Virus record (IMG/VR): IMGVR_UViG_3300021961_000273
Location: 1-36,948 of that record
Strand: one strand, 5' to 3'
Length of the DNA stretch: 36,948 bases
Origin: a virus
This document shows positions 22,037 through 28,780 of this stretch, in pieces. The position numbers were made by a program, and so were the translations under genes. The first letter of the stretch is position 1, and every line of letters begins with the position of its first letter. The notes beneath the pieces were generated by a model. That model was given only the letters and a program-made list of their open reading frames with translations. It had not been told where the DNA came from and ran no database searches.

Positions 22037-22375
22037 ATGTCAGACTTTTTTGATTCGGAGATCGTTCAAGAAGAACTAAAGGAGATTGATAGACTTCAAT
22101 CGGCCATTCATGGCGATCTTTTTACCTTTCCAACTTTGCCAATTAAAGAGCAACGCTCTCATCTTGAAGATTTAGTTAACTTGGTGGAGAAGCAAAGGAT
22201 TCTTTACACACGCATCTGTCTCAGCGATGATGAGGATGCACAGAAAATGAAAAAGGACATCGAACAGTCCGCACTATTAATGGGATTTTCTGATCAGGTC
22301 TCTGTAATGGAAATGTTTGATGGTATGATTAGATCAATTAGAAACATTCTGGAAAGCCCCCCATTTAAAAAATGA
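22037..22375 (+). CDS. DUF1825-like protein
   Basis: 112 residues from ATG 22037 (MSDFFDSEIVQEE), which is preceded by AAAAGTGAG. The pattern DSEIVQEELKEIDRLQ, then LVEKQRILYTRICLSDDEDAQKM and GFSDQ...MFDGM, resembles DUF1825, a small helical family in cyanobacteria and cyanophages. Function unknown; its cyanobacterial distribution supports the host assignment. It overlaps the following oxygenase gene (ATGA). Confidence 0.75.
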   Translation: MSDFFDSEIVQEELKEIDRLQSAIHGDLFTFPTLPIKEQRSHLEDLVNLVEKQRILYTRICLSDDEDAQKMKKDIEQSALLMGFSDQVSVMEMFDGMIRSIRNILESPPFKK

Positions 22376-22998
22376 CTTATGAAATTCCCGCTCCTGGGAT
22401 CTTTGTTAAAAAGAATGCAATCAGTGAGCAAAACGTTGACAATCTAGTTACGTTCTTTCAACAAAATAAAAAGATGCAGATGCCTGGCATGTGTGGCATG
22501 TCAACCATTGATACGAAGATTAAAAAGTCAACAGATATTATTATCAATGGTCAGAGCAAACAGAAAGACCAAAAGTTTGTTGTCAGTCAAATTGATAAGT
22601 GTCTTACGGATGGAATCGAGGAGTACGTTAAAGAGTACCCCATCCTAGAGACTGGTCAGATGTGGAGAATGGAACCGATGGCCATTCTTCAGTCATATAA
22701 ACCTAAAGAAGGATTCTTCCAACTTCATTATGAATCTATCAATGAAGTTTTGGCGACTAGAATGATTGTTTGGATGATTTATCTGAACGATTGTCCTGAC
22801 GGTGGTACGGAGTTTCCTTACTTTGATGTAGTTACCAAAGCAGAAAAAGGAACACTGGTATTATTCCCAACTAGTTTCACTTATGCTCACAAGGGACAGA
22901 TTTCCCAAGAGAATTCCAAGATCATTGCTACTGGCTGGTACAGCATGGTTCCAGAATATATTCAGCAGCAAATGATGGAAGCGCAGCAACAGGCTTGA
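22372..22998 (+). CDS. 2OG-Fe(II) oxygenase, prolyl-4-hydroxylase-like
   Basis: 208 residues. The core reads Y109-KPKEGFFQLHYES (His119, Glu121), RMIVWMIYLNDCPDGGTEFPYFD, KGTLVLFPTSFTYAHKG (His173) and KIIATGWYS (Lys183 as likely 2-oxoglutarate contact). This is the P4H-type layout with an H-x-E in place of H-x-D. Cyanophages often encode such an enzyme near gp32, and the cofactor 2-oxoglutarate links it to host nitrogen state. Its TGA is inside the -35 of the gp32 promoter. Substrate unknown. Confidence 0.85.
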   Translation: MTYEIPAPGIFVKKNAISEQNVDNLVTFFQQNKKMQMPGMCGMSTIDTKIKKSTDIIINGQSKQKDQKFVVSQIDKCLTDGIEEYVKEYPILETGQMWRMEPMAILQSYKPKEGFFQLHYESINEVLATRMIVWMIYLNDCPDGGTEFPYFDVVTKAEKGTLVLFPTSFTYAHKGQISQENSKIIATGWYSMVPEYIQQQMMEAQQQA

Positions 22999-23023
22999 CA
23001 TCCTTTCATACCTCTGGTATGAT
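22995..23023 (+). promoter_or_regulatory. Sigma-70 promoter of gp32
   Basis: TTGACA (22995-23000) and TATGAT (23018-23023) with a 17-base spacer. A palindrome CATACC-TCT-GGTATG (23007-23021) covers the spacer and most of the -10, so it may be an operator. Transcription would start near 23030. Confidence 0.85.
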
Positions 23024-23062
23024 AAAGAAGTCTTCAATCAACCCAATTCATCCAACTATCCA

Positions 23063-23974
23063 ATGTCTTTTGCTAATCTAAAGAAACAATCCAAACTCGG
23101 TTCGCTGACTCAGAAACTGGTCACGCAAGTCGAGAAGATGAATAAGTCTGCTGGTTCTGGCGACGAACGCCTCTGGAAACCTGAAGTAGACAAAGCCGGC
23201 AACGGTTATGCTGTTATTCGATTCCTTCCTCCTCCTGATGGCGAAGATATGCCTTTCGCCAAAGTCTACTCCCATGCCTTTCAAGGTCCTGGCGGTTGGT
23301 ACATCGAGAACTCTCTGACCACTCTTGGTCAGAAAGATCCTGTCTCTGAGCATAATTCTATGCTCTGGAATAACGGCACCGACGTTGGCAAGGAGCAGGC
23401 GCGTAAGCAGAAGCGTAAACTGTCTTACGTTTCCAACATCTATGTTGTGAAAGATCCTGCCAACCCGCAGAACGAGGGTAAGGTCTTCCTCTACAAGTAT
23501 GGTAAGAAGATCTTTGACAAAATCATGGCTGCAATGCAACCTGAGTTTGAAGACGAGACTCCCATCAACCCCTTTGATTTCTGGCAAGGCGCTAACTTCA
23601 AACTGAAGATTAAGCGAGTTGCTGGTTATTGGAATTATGACTCCAGTGAGTTTGCTATTCAGGGTCCTCTTCTTGATGAAGATGAGGAGATGGAAGCAAT
23701 TTGGAAGAAGCAATACTCTCTTGCAGAGTTCCTTGCACCCTCTCAGTTCAAGACCTATGATGAACTTAAGACCCGTCTTGAGTTAGTCCTTGGTAAAGGT
23801 AACTCCCGTCCCGCACCTGTTGCCGAAGAAGTTGAAGATGAAGATGATTATCGAGGTCCGGCTCGCGACCTAGATGACGATCTTCGCTCTGAACTGAATG
23901 CTCTCTCTTCCTCTTCGCGAGACGAAGAAGAAGATGATACGCTGTCATACTTCCAGCGTTTGGCCGAAGAATAG
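23063..23974 (+). CDS. gp32: Single-stranded DNA-binding protein gp32
   Basis: 303 residues, near T4 gp32 length (301). N-terminal cooperativity region with KKQSKLGSL (7-15); OB-fold core with GYAVIRFLPPPDG, GGWYIENSLTTLGQ and SYVSNIYVVKDPANP; a long acidic tail (DEDD, DDD, DEEEDD) ending in TLSYFQRLAEE for contacts with replication partners. T4 gp32 holds zinc through three Cys and one His; this protein contains no Cys at all, so it is zinc-free. It coats ssDNA in replication and recombination. Driven by its own promoter at 22995. Confidence 0.95.
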   Translation: MSFANLKKQSKLGSLTQKLVTQVEKMNKSAGSGDERLWKPEVDKAGNGYAVIRFLPPPDGEDMPFAKVYSHAFQGPGGWYIENSLTTLGQKDPVSEHNSMLWNNGTDVGKEQARKQKRKLSYVSNIYVVKDPANPQNEGKVFLYKYGKKIFDKIMAAMQPEFEDETPINPFDFWQGANFKLKIKRVAGYWNYDSSEFAIQGPLLDEDEEMEAIWKKQYSLAEFLAPSQFKTYDELKTRLELVLGKGNSRPAPVAEEVEDEDDYRGPARDLDDDLRSELNALSSSSRDEEEDDTLSYFQRLAEE

Positions 23975-23987
23975 ACCGCCGAGTGGT

Positions 23988-24021
23988 AAAAAAATAGGGT
24001 GATAGTCTTACTACCACCCTA
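23988..24021 (-). terminator. Terminator at the gp32/minus-strand convergence
   Basis: TAGGGTGATAGT (23995-24006) pairs with ACTACCACCCTA (24010-24021) with one mismatch and a CTT loop. On the minus strand it is followed by seven T (A-run 23988-23994), so it ends the minus operon; on the plus strand there is no T-run, though the hairpin may still protect the gp32 mRNA end. Confidence 0.75.
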
Positions 24022-24044
24022 CCATGTACTCGGGAAATGATAAC

Positions 24045-24227
24045 TTAATCCCACTTACTATTCCAGATCGAGGTTTTCTTGATATGTGCTAAAGCACTCT
24101 CAAGAGCCTCGATTCTTTTTTCTAATTCTGCACAATTGCAGTTCGAGCATCCACCCTTACTAAACTCAAGGGGAGTAATTGCAACTTCTGCTTCAGAACC
24201 TGCGTAATTTTTCCTTGTTCTGGCCAT
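24045..24227 (-). CDS. Small coiled-coil protein with CxxCxC (60 aa)
   Basis: 60 residues from ATG 24227 (MARTRKNYAG); an earlier GTG would add four residues. A Gly-Gly-C-S-N-C-N-C cluster in the middle is followed by a heptad-like helix (AELEKRIEALESALAHI). It could trimerise or bind metal. A CTAAATA late element lies 26 bases upstream. It is the last gene of the minus operon before the terminator. Function unknown; location suggests a structural protein. Confidence 0.6.
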   Translation of the reverse strand: MARTRKNYAGSEAEVAITPLEFSKGGCSNCNCAELEKRIEALESALAHIKKTSIWNSKWD

Positions 24228-24252
24228 GATTGAAAACACCGTGATCTGTTCT

Positions 24253-24259
24253 TATTTAG
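24253..24259 (-). promoter_or_regulatory. Late promoter CTAAATA (minus strand)
   Basis: CTAAATA on the minus strand, 26 bases before the ATG of the small coiled-coil protein, in the gap after gp53. Confidence 0.5.
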
Positions 24260-24260
24260 A

Positions 24261-24911
24261 TTAGGGAGATGATGTACGAATGTTATCCCCTCTCTTCACA
24301 TTATTGCTTACATACTGACTAGATCTTGTGTAGAACATTTCTTGCTTGGTATCTTCCAAGAATTGAGATAGGTATTCCGATCTCATGATAAAGATACCCC
24401 TCTTGTCATCATTTTTGTTAGTCTCATATTCTAGATTTGTGATTCCAACAACAGGATTAATAGTCTGAGTTGCTTCATCTGGATCAGGGATCGTGAAGTT
24501 TGAATCGACAGTCAATCCAGCAGGAAGAATTAATCTTCCTCTAGAATCAGTTACTTTTGTAGTCACATAATAACGATTTTCGAGAAGGGCATTTCCATAC
24601 TTATCAGTACAGAAAGTTCTTAGATCTCTGTCAGACAGAGGCCAATCATTTCTGATATTGATGATATTGTTTGTGATTAGAATTACCCAGTCTAATGATG
24701 AATCTCCATACACTTTTTCAGCGACAATATCTGGACGATCATCACCTTCAATGAAGTACTCGTTATACAGAGTAAAGACTCCTTTGAGATCATCTCTAAT
24801 CTTTACTCTGCGGAAGAGATTCTTGGTTTGAACGTAGGTCTGTGAGGATGGTCTATCTCTAAATGGAGAAATGTAATCGAGATTAGGAACCTCTCTAAAA
24901 TAAAATCCCAT
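24261..24911 (-). CDS. gp53: Baseplate wedge protein gp53
   Basis: 216 residues. FYFREVPNLDYIS at the N-terminus, YVQTKNLFRRVKIRDDLKG, RPDIVAEKVYGDSSLDWVILITNNIINIRNDWPLSDRDL are blocks typical of gp53, which joins the wedges around the hub and allows baseplate completion. The start overlaps the gp48 stop (ATGA), giving a gp48-gp53 pair. Length is near T4 gp53 (196). Confidence 0.85.
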   Translation of the reverse strand: MGFYFREVPNLDYISPFRDRPSSQTYVQTKNLFRRVKIRDDLKGVFTLYNEYFIEGDDRPDIVAEKVYGDSSLDWVILITNNIINIRNDWPLSDRDLRTFCTDKYGNALLENRYYVTTKVTDSRGRLILPAGLTVDSNFTIPDPDEATQTINPVVGITNLEYETNKNDDKRGIFIMRSEYLSQFLEDTKQEMFYTRSSQYVSNNVKRGDNIRTSSP

Positions 24912-25966
24912 CAGTATCCTACTCCAAGTACATCGTTGTGATCTTCTGCGTAAACTGGATTCAGTTCCTTGAATGCTAACTGCATTTGCATGTGGACTGG
25001 AGTTCCATTATCATATGTTGCATATTGACCAGATGCAGTATAGTTTACTGCCATGTTCTCCAGAGCCATGATCTTAAATCTATTTAAGAATGGATGCTCT
25101 TTATTGCCACTCTTATATGTCAATCTGAATACGTTGGGCGCTGATATAAACAATCCATTACCAGCAGCTGCTCTCTTCGCAGACATTGCCTGTTTAAAAA
25201 CTCTGATAATTTGCTTTACTCTTTCGCCCTCTTCTTTACTTCTAGGGACAAAGTTGAAATCAAATGTAAATGAACGAAGAGCAACACCAGTGAATAAAAG
25301 TTCTAGATTGGGGTTGATAATCTGACCAGTTGCTCTAGAAAGCAAACTCTCAAACGATGTATTAGCACCAAACACGTTTGCTGCCATTGATCCAAAGAAC
25401 AATGAAGATGCGTTCTTCATTCCTGCATCAGATACGAGAGCCCCAGCAGTGCCTAATACTTGATTCAGGATTTGACCAATTCCGCCAATAGCACTATCGT
25501 GTTGAACTCCACTGGCAACAGCACCAACAGCCATTGCTGCCAAAGAGTTCAAATTATCTTCCCCGTAAGTAACAGCATTAGTATCGGAGATGTTACCTGG
25601 AATTGGAAGAATGACTGAATTTATAGCCTGTGCATTTACATATGCACTTGATGCTTCATTTACTCTAAGGGTAACCTTGCTTGCAATTTTAGCTTCGGGA
25701 GAATTATCTCCTGTAGGAACATCTTTACCGTCACCAATTAGAGCATTTACACTGTTGTTATATATTGATTTATATTTTAACTCTTCAAAGAGCATATAAT
25801 CGGTAAATTTATCTAAACTACCGATTGGGTATCTAAGTGGAGGTTGAGGTCCACCAGTGAGGGCTGTACTATTTGGAGTTCCATTCTGCGAAGTTGCAGC
25901 AGCATTTCCCGCATTTGCGGCAGGATTACCTCTTAACCTTGCAGTTTCTCTTGGGTCTAGTACCAC
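24911..25966 (-). CDS. gp48: Baseplate tail-tube cap protein gp48
   Basis: 351 residues from GTG 25966, with AAGGG 7 bases upstream and a late promoter before it. LRYPIGSLDKFTDYMLFEELKYK near residue 44 and the later LRSFTFDFNFVPRSKEEGERVKQIIRVFKQAMS and FLNRFKIMALENMAVNYTASGQYATYDNGTPVHMQMQLAFKEL form the tube-like fold of gp48, which sits on the hub and starts tube polymerisation with gp54. Length matches T4 gp48 (364). The Ala/Asn-rich N-terminus is probably flexible. Confidence 0.8.
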   Translation of the reverse strand: MVLDPRETARLRGNPAANAGNAAATSQNGTPNSTALTGGPQPPLRYPIGSLDKFTDYMLFEELKYKSIYNNSVNALIGDGKDVPTGDNSPEAKIASKVTLRVNEASSAYVNAQAINSVILPIPGNISDTNAVTYGEDNLNSLAAMAVGAVASGVQHDSAIGGIGQILNQVLGTAGALVSDAGMKNASSLFFGSMAANVFGANTSFESLLSRATGQIINPNLELLFTGVALRSFTFDFNFVPRSKEEGERVKQIIRVFKQAMSAKRAAAGNGLFISAPNVFRLTYKSGNKEHPFLNRFKIMALENMAVNYTASGQYATYDNGTPVHMQMQLAFKELNPVYAEDHNDVLGVGY

Positions 25967-25979
25967 AATCTTACCCTTT

Positions 25980-26330
25980 TTAGATATTTAGTTTAAATTT
26001 TTGGTATGGTATAGTTCTGAGTGTATTTTTTTCTTCTTGTGTAATCTCATAGAGATTACCAGATACCTCATCAAAATTATATCTTCTAGGTGCTCTCCAG
26101 TGATAACTGATAGCATCAAATCCCCAATTATATGCTGCTGTACAAGCCACTAGAGGATGTTCGTCGTATTGGATGTTGGGTGTCTTTGGTAGATATAGGA
26201 AGGTATAGTAATTACCTGGAACAGCAACTTGATCTACTGTATCCTGTAACGCTTCCATGATTGAAAGCATTAGATCGTCTGGATCTTCTACTCCAATCAG
26301 ATCATCTAGAATTTGTTGAATTCTGTTCAT
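25980..26330 (-). CDS. Conserved phage protein (116 aa), probably structural
   Basis: 116 residues. NYYTFLYLPKTPNIQYDEHPLVACTAAYNWGFDAISYHWRAPRRYNF and a final IPYQKFKLN are well formed and, to my knowledge, recur in T4-like marine phages. The N-terminal 40 residues are acidic and helical. Between gp4 and gp48 in the minus operon, it is likely a late morphogenesis or structural protein. Not a recognisable T4 gp25. Function unknown. Upstream stop and this ATG overlap by one base. Confidence 0.65.
   Translation of the reverse strand: MNRIQQILDDLIGVEDPDDLMLSIMEALQDTVDQVAVPGNYYTFLYLPKTPNIQYDEHPLVACTAAYNWGFDAISYHWRAPRRYNFDEVSGNLYEITQEEKNTLRTIPYQKFKLNI
25984..25991 (-). promoter_or_regulatory. Late promoter CTAAATAT (minus strand)
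   Basis: CTAAATAT on the minus strand, 18 bases upstream of the gp48 GTG and overlapping the end of the upstream gene. Drives gp48-gp53. Confidence 0.6.
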
Positions 26331-26497
26331 TAGTCTGTGTAACCATCGTCGTCTTGTAAGTCACCATAACTAAGACCTTTTGTATAATCTTCCTCATCGA
26401 GACCAAATTCAGAACGTAGATGTTCTGCTTTTAATTTTTTGACAAGATCTTCTAGTTCATCTATGATTTGTTTGATTCTGTGATCTGATTCTTTCAT
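26330..26497 (-). CDS. Small acidic protein (55 aa)
   Basis: 55 residues, with a charged helix (DHRIKQIIDELEDLVKKLKAE) followed by an acidic tail containing EEDYTKGLSYGDLQDDDG. It starts within the stop of the 29-residue basic protein (ATGA) and its stop overlaps the next start, so it belongs to a five-gene chain from gp4. No catalytic feature. A scaffolding or assembly role is conceivable but not supported directly. Confidence 0.6.
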   Translation of the reverse strand: MKESDHRIKQIIDELEDLVKKLKAEHLRSEFGLDEEDYTKGLSYGDLQDDDGYTD

Positions 26498-26583
26498 TTT
26501 TTCTTACCACCTTTTTTAGTACTTTTTTTGATGGTCCGCTTGTCTATTTTAGAGGTTCCTCCTTTATGAATCCACTTAACCAT
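26494..26583 (-). CDS. 29-aa lysine-rich microprotein
   Basis: 29 residues; about 11 are Lys and two Arg or His. It begins MVKWIHKGG and ends in KKGGKKK. It overlaps the gp4 stop by one base (TAATG) and the next start by four (ATGA), which argues for real, coupled translation despite its size. AAGGAGG lies inside the gene, not before it. A tiny nucleic-acid-binding or assembly peptide is possible; function unknown. Confidence 0.5.
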   Translation of the reverse strand: MVKWIHKGGTSKIDKRTIKKSTKKGGKKK

Positions 26584-27020
26584 TATTTTATCCCCAATTC
26601 TTTTTCTGTGAATACTTTGAACTCCCACAGACGATCTTTACAGAATTCTTCTGCTGCAGCCCATTTTGCTTGATTCGTAACGTATTGAGTTACTTCATAA
26701 ACGTAACTCTTAGTTTTCTTTTCTTGTAGTGGAGGTTGTTGAGTTTGTTTGAATGGTTTGATCTCGATAATAGATCTTTTGATTTTACCGCTTGAGTCTT
26801 TGTACTTGATATAAAAATCTGGAAAGTATCTGTGCCATTTCTTGTCTATGGGAGATTTGTATGGAATGGCAATCTCTTCACTACCCCACTCAAGAATGCT
26901 TTCATTTTTGTCACAATACACCATGAACTTTCTTTCCCACAAACTACGATAAATAATGTTTGTGGGATTCCCTCTATACTTTTCGGTATTACTGGGACGA
27001 AACTTTCCTTGATATGACAT
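26583..27020 (-). CDS. gp4: Head completion nuclease gp4
   Basis: 145 residues, close to T4 gp4 (150). MSYQGKFRPSNTEKYRGNPT and IIYRSLWERKF match T4 gp4 (MAYSGKWVPKN...KYRGDP...ITYRSNWEKFF), then EWGSEEIAIPY, RYFPDFYIK (Asp68) and IIEIKP (Glu86, Lys88) form a PD-(D/E)XK nuclease core. gp4 trims or seals packaged DNA before tail joining. First gene of the minus operon behind a late promoter. Confidence 0.9.
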   Translation of the reverse strand: MSYQGKFRPSNTEKYRGNPTNIIYRSLWERKFMVYCDKNESILEWGSEEIAIPYKSPIDKKWHRYFPDFYIKYKDSSGKIKRSIIEIKPFKQTQQPPLQEKKTKSYVYEVTQYVTNQAKWAAAEEFCKDRLWEFKVFTEKELGIK

Positions 27021-27041
27021 AGAATGATCACAGCATTAGAG

Positions 27042-27049
27042 ATATTTAG
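27042..27049 (-). promoter_or_regulatory. Late promoter CTAAATAT (minus strand)
   Basis: CTAAATAT on the minus strand, 22 bases before the gp4 ATG, in the 29-base divergent gap with the plus-strand gp54-like gene. Confidence 0.65.
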
Positions 27050-27853
27050 ATGTCAATAAGCGCCAAAGTCACAGAAGTAACGCCACTCCTAACGAGAGTT
27101 GCTCTCAGTTCTCACTACTTCCTGAGAATGAACGGATTGCCTGGAGAGGTAACTTCATTCTTGGCATCTAGAGGTGTTCCTACAAACTTCATTAATGGAG
27201 ATGCTGGATTGCTTTGCTATGAAGCAACTCTTCCTGGATCATCTTTGGCAACTGCTGATATCTACGGCGACTTTATGGGTGTCACTCAAAAGTATGCTCA
27301 TAGTAGAATGTATGATCAATTGACTCTTGGTTTCTATTGTGACCTTGAATATAAAATGCTAAAATTGTTTGAGCATTGGATCGAGTTTATTGCCGATGGT
27401 TCTGGGCAATCAAAGGCAAAGCCTGGTTACTTTGTAAGGATGAGATATCCAAATACTTATAAGTGTGCATCTGGTTTTTCGATCACTAAGTTTGAGAAAG
27501 ATAAGAAAGTCAAACCACTGGAATATAATTTCTTTAATGTCTTCCCCGTAGGATTGAGTGCTACTCCAGTTTCTTATGATGGGTCTCAAGTTCTCAGAGT
27601 GAATGTTACTTTGTCGTATGATACATATCAGTGCGGTAAAGCATCTAGTTCGGCTGTATCAAGAGGTGAAGATGGAAATAAAAATCCAGCAACAACTGGA
27701 ATAATTCCTCCCTCAATTATTTCTCAAGCATCCGAACCCGCTATTCAATCTATTAACAAAGAAGTAGCAGCACGTCAACCAGAAGTAGATGCTGCTGTTA
27801 ATGTTGATAGTTTTGTCAGACGAGGATCTTTGGTAAATAGAACCTTAAATTAA
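27050..27853 (+). CDS. Baseplate tail-tube initiator, gp54-like
   Basis: 267 residues. LLCYEATLPGSSLATADIYGDFMGVTQKYAHSRMYDQLTLGFYCD, HWIEFIADG, YFVRMRYPNTYKC and LEYNFFNVFPVGLSATPVSYDGSQVLRVNVTLSYDTYQ reproduce the tube-like fold and order seen in T4 gp54 (VYSVQMPENRLGY...PLVISFRMD...VSSPELSYEDNNTITTFNVTFAY). gp54 starts the tail tube on the baseplate. The C-terminus is a flexible Ser/Ala/Val tail. The alternative is another tube-family structural protein. The gene lies next to gp4 and just before gp26. Confidence 0.6.
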   Translation: MSISAKVTEVTPLLTRVALSSHYFLRMNGLPGEVTSFLASRGVPTNFINGDAGLLCYEATLPGSSLATADIYGDFMGVTQKYAHSRMYDQLTLGFYCDLEYKMLKLFEHWIEFIADGSGQSKAKPGYFVRMRYPNTYKCASGFSITKFEKDKKVKPLEYNFFNVFPVGLSATPVSYDGSQVLRVNVTLSYDTYQCGKASSSAVSRGEDGNKNPATTGIIPPSIISQASEPAIQSINKEVAARQPEVDAAVNVDSFVRRGSLVNRTLN

Positions 27854-27856
27854 CAC

Positions 27857-27864
27857 AATAAATA
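27857..27864 (+). promoter_or_regulatory. Late promoter AATAAATA
   Basis: AATAAATA lies 20 bases before the gp26 ATG at 27885 in the short gap after the gp54-like gene. It would drive the hub/tape-measure operon. Confidence 0.65.
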
Positions 27865-27884
27865 ATCACAACTGACTTATTGTT

Positions 27885-28595
27885 ATGCCCTTACCAGTAA
27901 TTTCGACGCCTACTTACGATCTCATTATTCCTTCCACTGGAAAGAAAATCGAGTTTAGACCATTTCTCGTTAAAGAAGAAAAGATTCTGATTCTTGCCAT
28001 GGAGAGCGAGGATCAAAAACAAATCGCCAAGGCTGTAAGACAGGTTCTATCAAACTGCATCGTCACTAAAGGTGTTGACGTTTCTGAGTTTGCTACATTT
28101 GATATTGAACTTCTGTTCCTGAACATTCGTGGCAAGTCTGTTGGTGAGAAGATTCCTATCGTTATTACATGTGAAGATGATGGCGAAACTGAAGTCAATG
28201 TAGAACTAGATGTTGATGAGATTAAAGTAACCAAGGACAAAAATCACACAAACGTGGTTGACATTGGAAATGGTTATTTTGTCAAGATGAAATATCCTAA
28301 GTTTGATGAGTTTATCGAGAATAACTTTATTGGTGGTGGAACTGACGAATCATTTAAACTGATTGCAAAGTGTATTGATACAATCTATAATGATGAAGAG
28401 TCCTGGGATTCGGTTGATTTTACCGAAAAGGAAATGATCGAATTCTTAGAACAATTCCCCACATCTCAGTTTAAGAATATTGAGGCATTTTTTGAGACGA
28501 TGCCCAAACTTGTTCATGAGATCACGGTTACAAATCCAAAAACCAAAAAGAAGAACAAAGTTGTTCTGGAGGGTCTGGCAAGTTTTTTCAGCTAG
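27885..28595 (+). CDS. gp26: Baseplate hub protein gp26 (T4_baseplate family)
   Basis: 236 residues in the zero frame. FRPFLVKEEKILILAMES (25-42) is the T4 gp26 signature; ELLFLNIRGKSVGEKIPI and a C-terminal NPKTKKKNKVVLEGLASFF follow. gp26 acts in hub assembly. The gene ends with AGT TTT TTC AGC TAG: a T_TTT_TTC slippery heptamer sits just before the stop, and a -1 shift continues into the gp51-like frame for 63 more residues. It therefore probably makes two products, like G and GT chaperones of other tailed phages, just upstream of the tape measure. Confidence 0.85.
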   Translation: MPLPVISTPTYDLIIPSTGKKIEFRPFLVKEEKILILAMESEDQKQIAKAVRQVLSNCIVTKGVDVSEFATFDIELLFLNIRGKSVGEKIPIVITCEDDGETEVNVELDVDEIKVTKDKNHTNVVDIGNGYFVKMKYPKFDEFIENNFIGGGTDESFKLIAKCIDTIYNDEESWDSVDFTEKEMIEFLEQFPTSQFKNIEAFFETMPKLVHEITVTNPKTKKKNKVVLEGLASFFS

Positions 28596-28621
28596 CACTC
28601 TCGCATGAAACTGTAGAGAGT
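28568..28621 (+). promoter_or_regulatory. -1 programmed ribosomal frameshift signal
   Basis: Three standard parts are present in order: a Shine-Dalgarno-like GGAGGG (28568-28573), 9 bases later the in-phase slippery heptamer T_TTT_TTC (28583-28589), then after a 7-base spacer a hairpin ACTCTC/GAGAGT (28597-28602, 28616-28621). The zero-frame stop TAG follows at 28593-28595. Confidence 0.75.
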
Positions 28622-28780
28622 TACTACAAGACAAATTTTGCCTTGGTTCAGCACCATAAATATAGCTTGACAGAGTTAGAAAACATGATCCCTTGGGAAC
28701 GTGAAATATACGTTACTCTTCTGTCACAATATCTTGAAGATGAGAAACTAAAGGATCAACAGCAGAATGGCATCAGGTAG
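28589..28780 (+). CDS. gp51: gp51-like frameshift extension of gp26
   Basis: 63 codons in the -1 frame relative to gp26, from the slippery site to TAG 28778-28780. There is no plausible independent start upstream of the conserved-looking LALSHETVESYYKTNFALVQ and LTELENMIPWEREIYVTLL blocks; the only Met in frame is internal. The PWEREIY motif recalls small hub-assembly chaperones (gp51 in T4 follows gp26). The end overlaps the tape-measure start at 28767 by 14 bases. Translation is expected only as a gp26 fusion of about 298 residues. Confidence 0.65.
   Translation, partial: QLALSHETVESYYKTNFALVQHHKYSLTELENMIPWEREIYVTLLSQYLEDEKLKDQQQNGIR

Noticed and set aside
28655-28662. CATAAATA inside the gp51-like frame, about 105 bases before the tape-measure gene
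   Set aside because: It lies within coding sequence and too far from a start; may be a chance match in AT-rich DNA.
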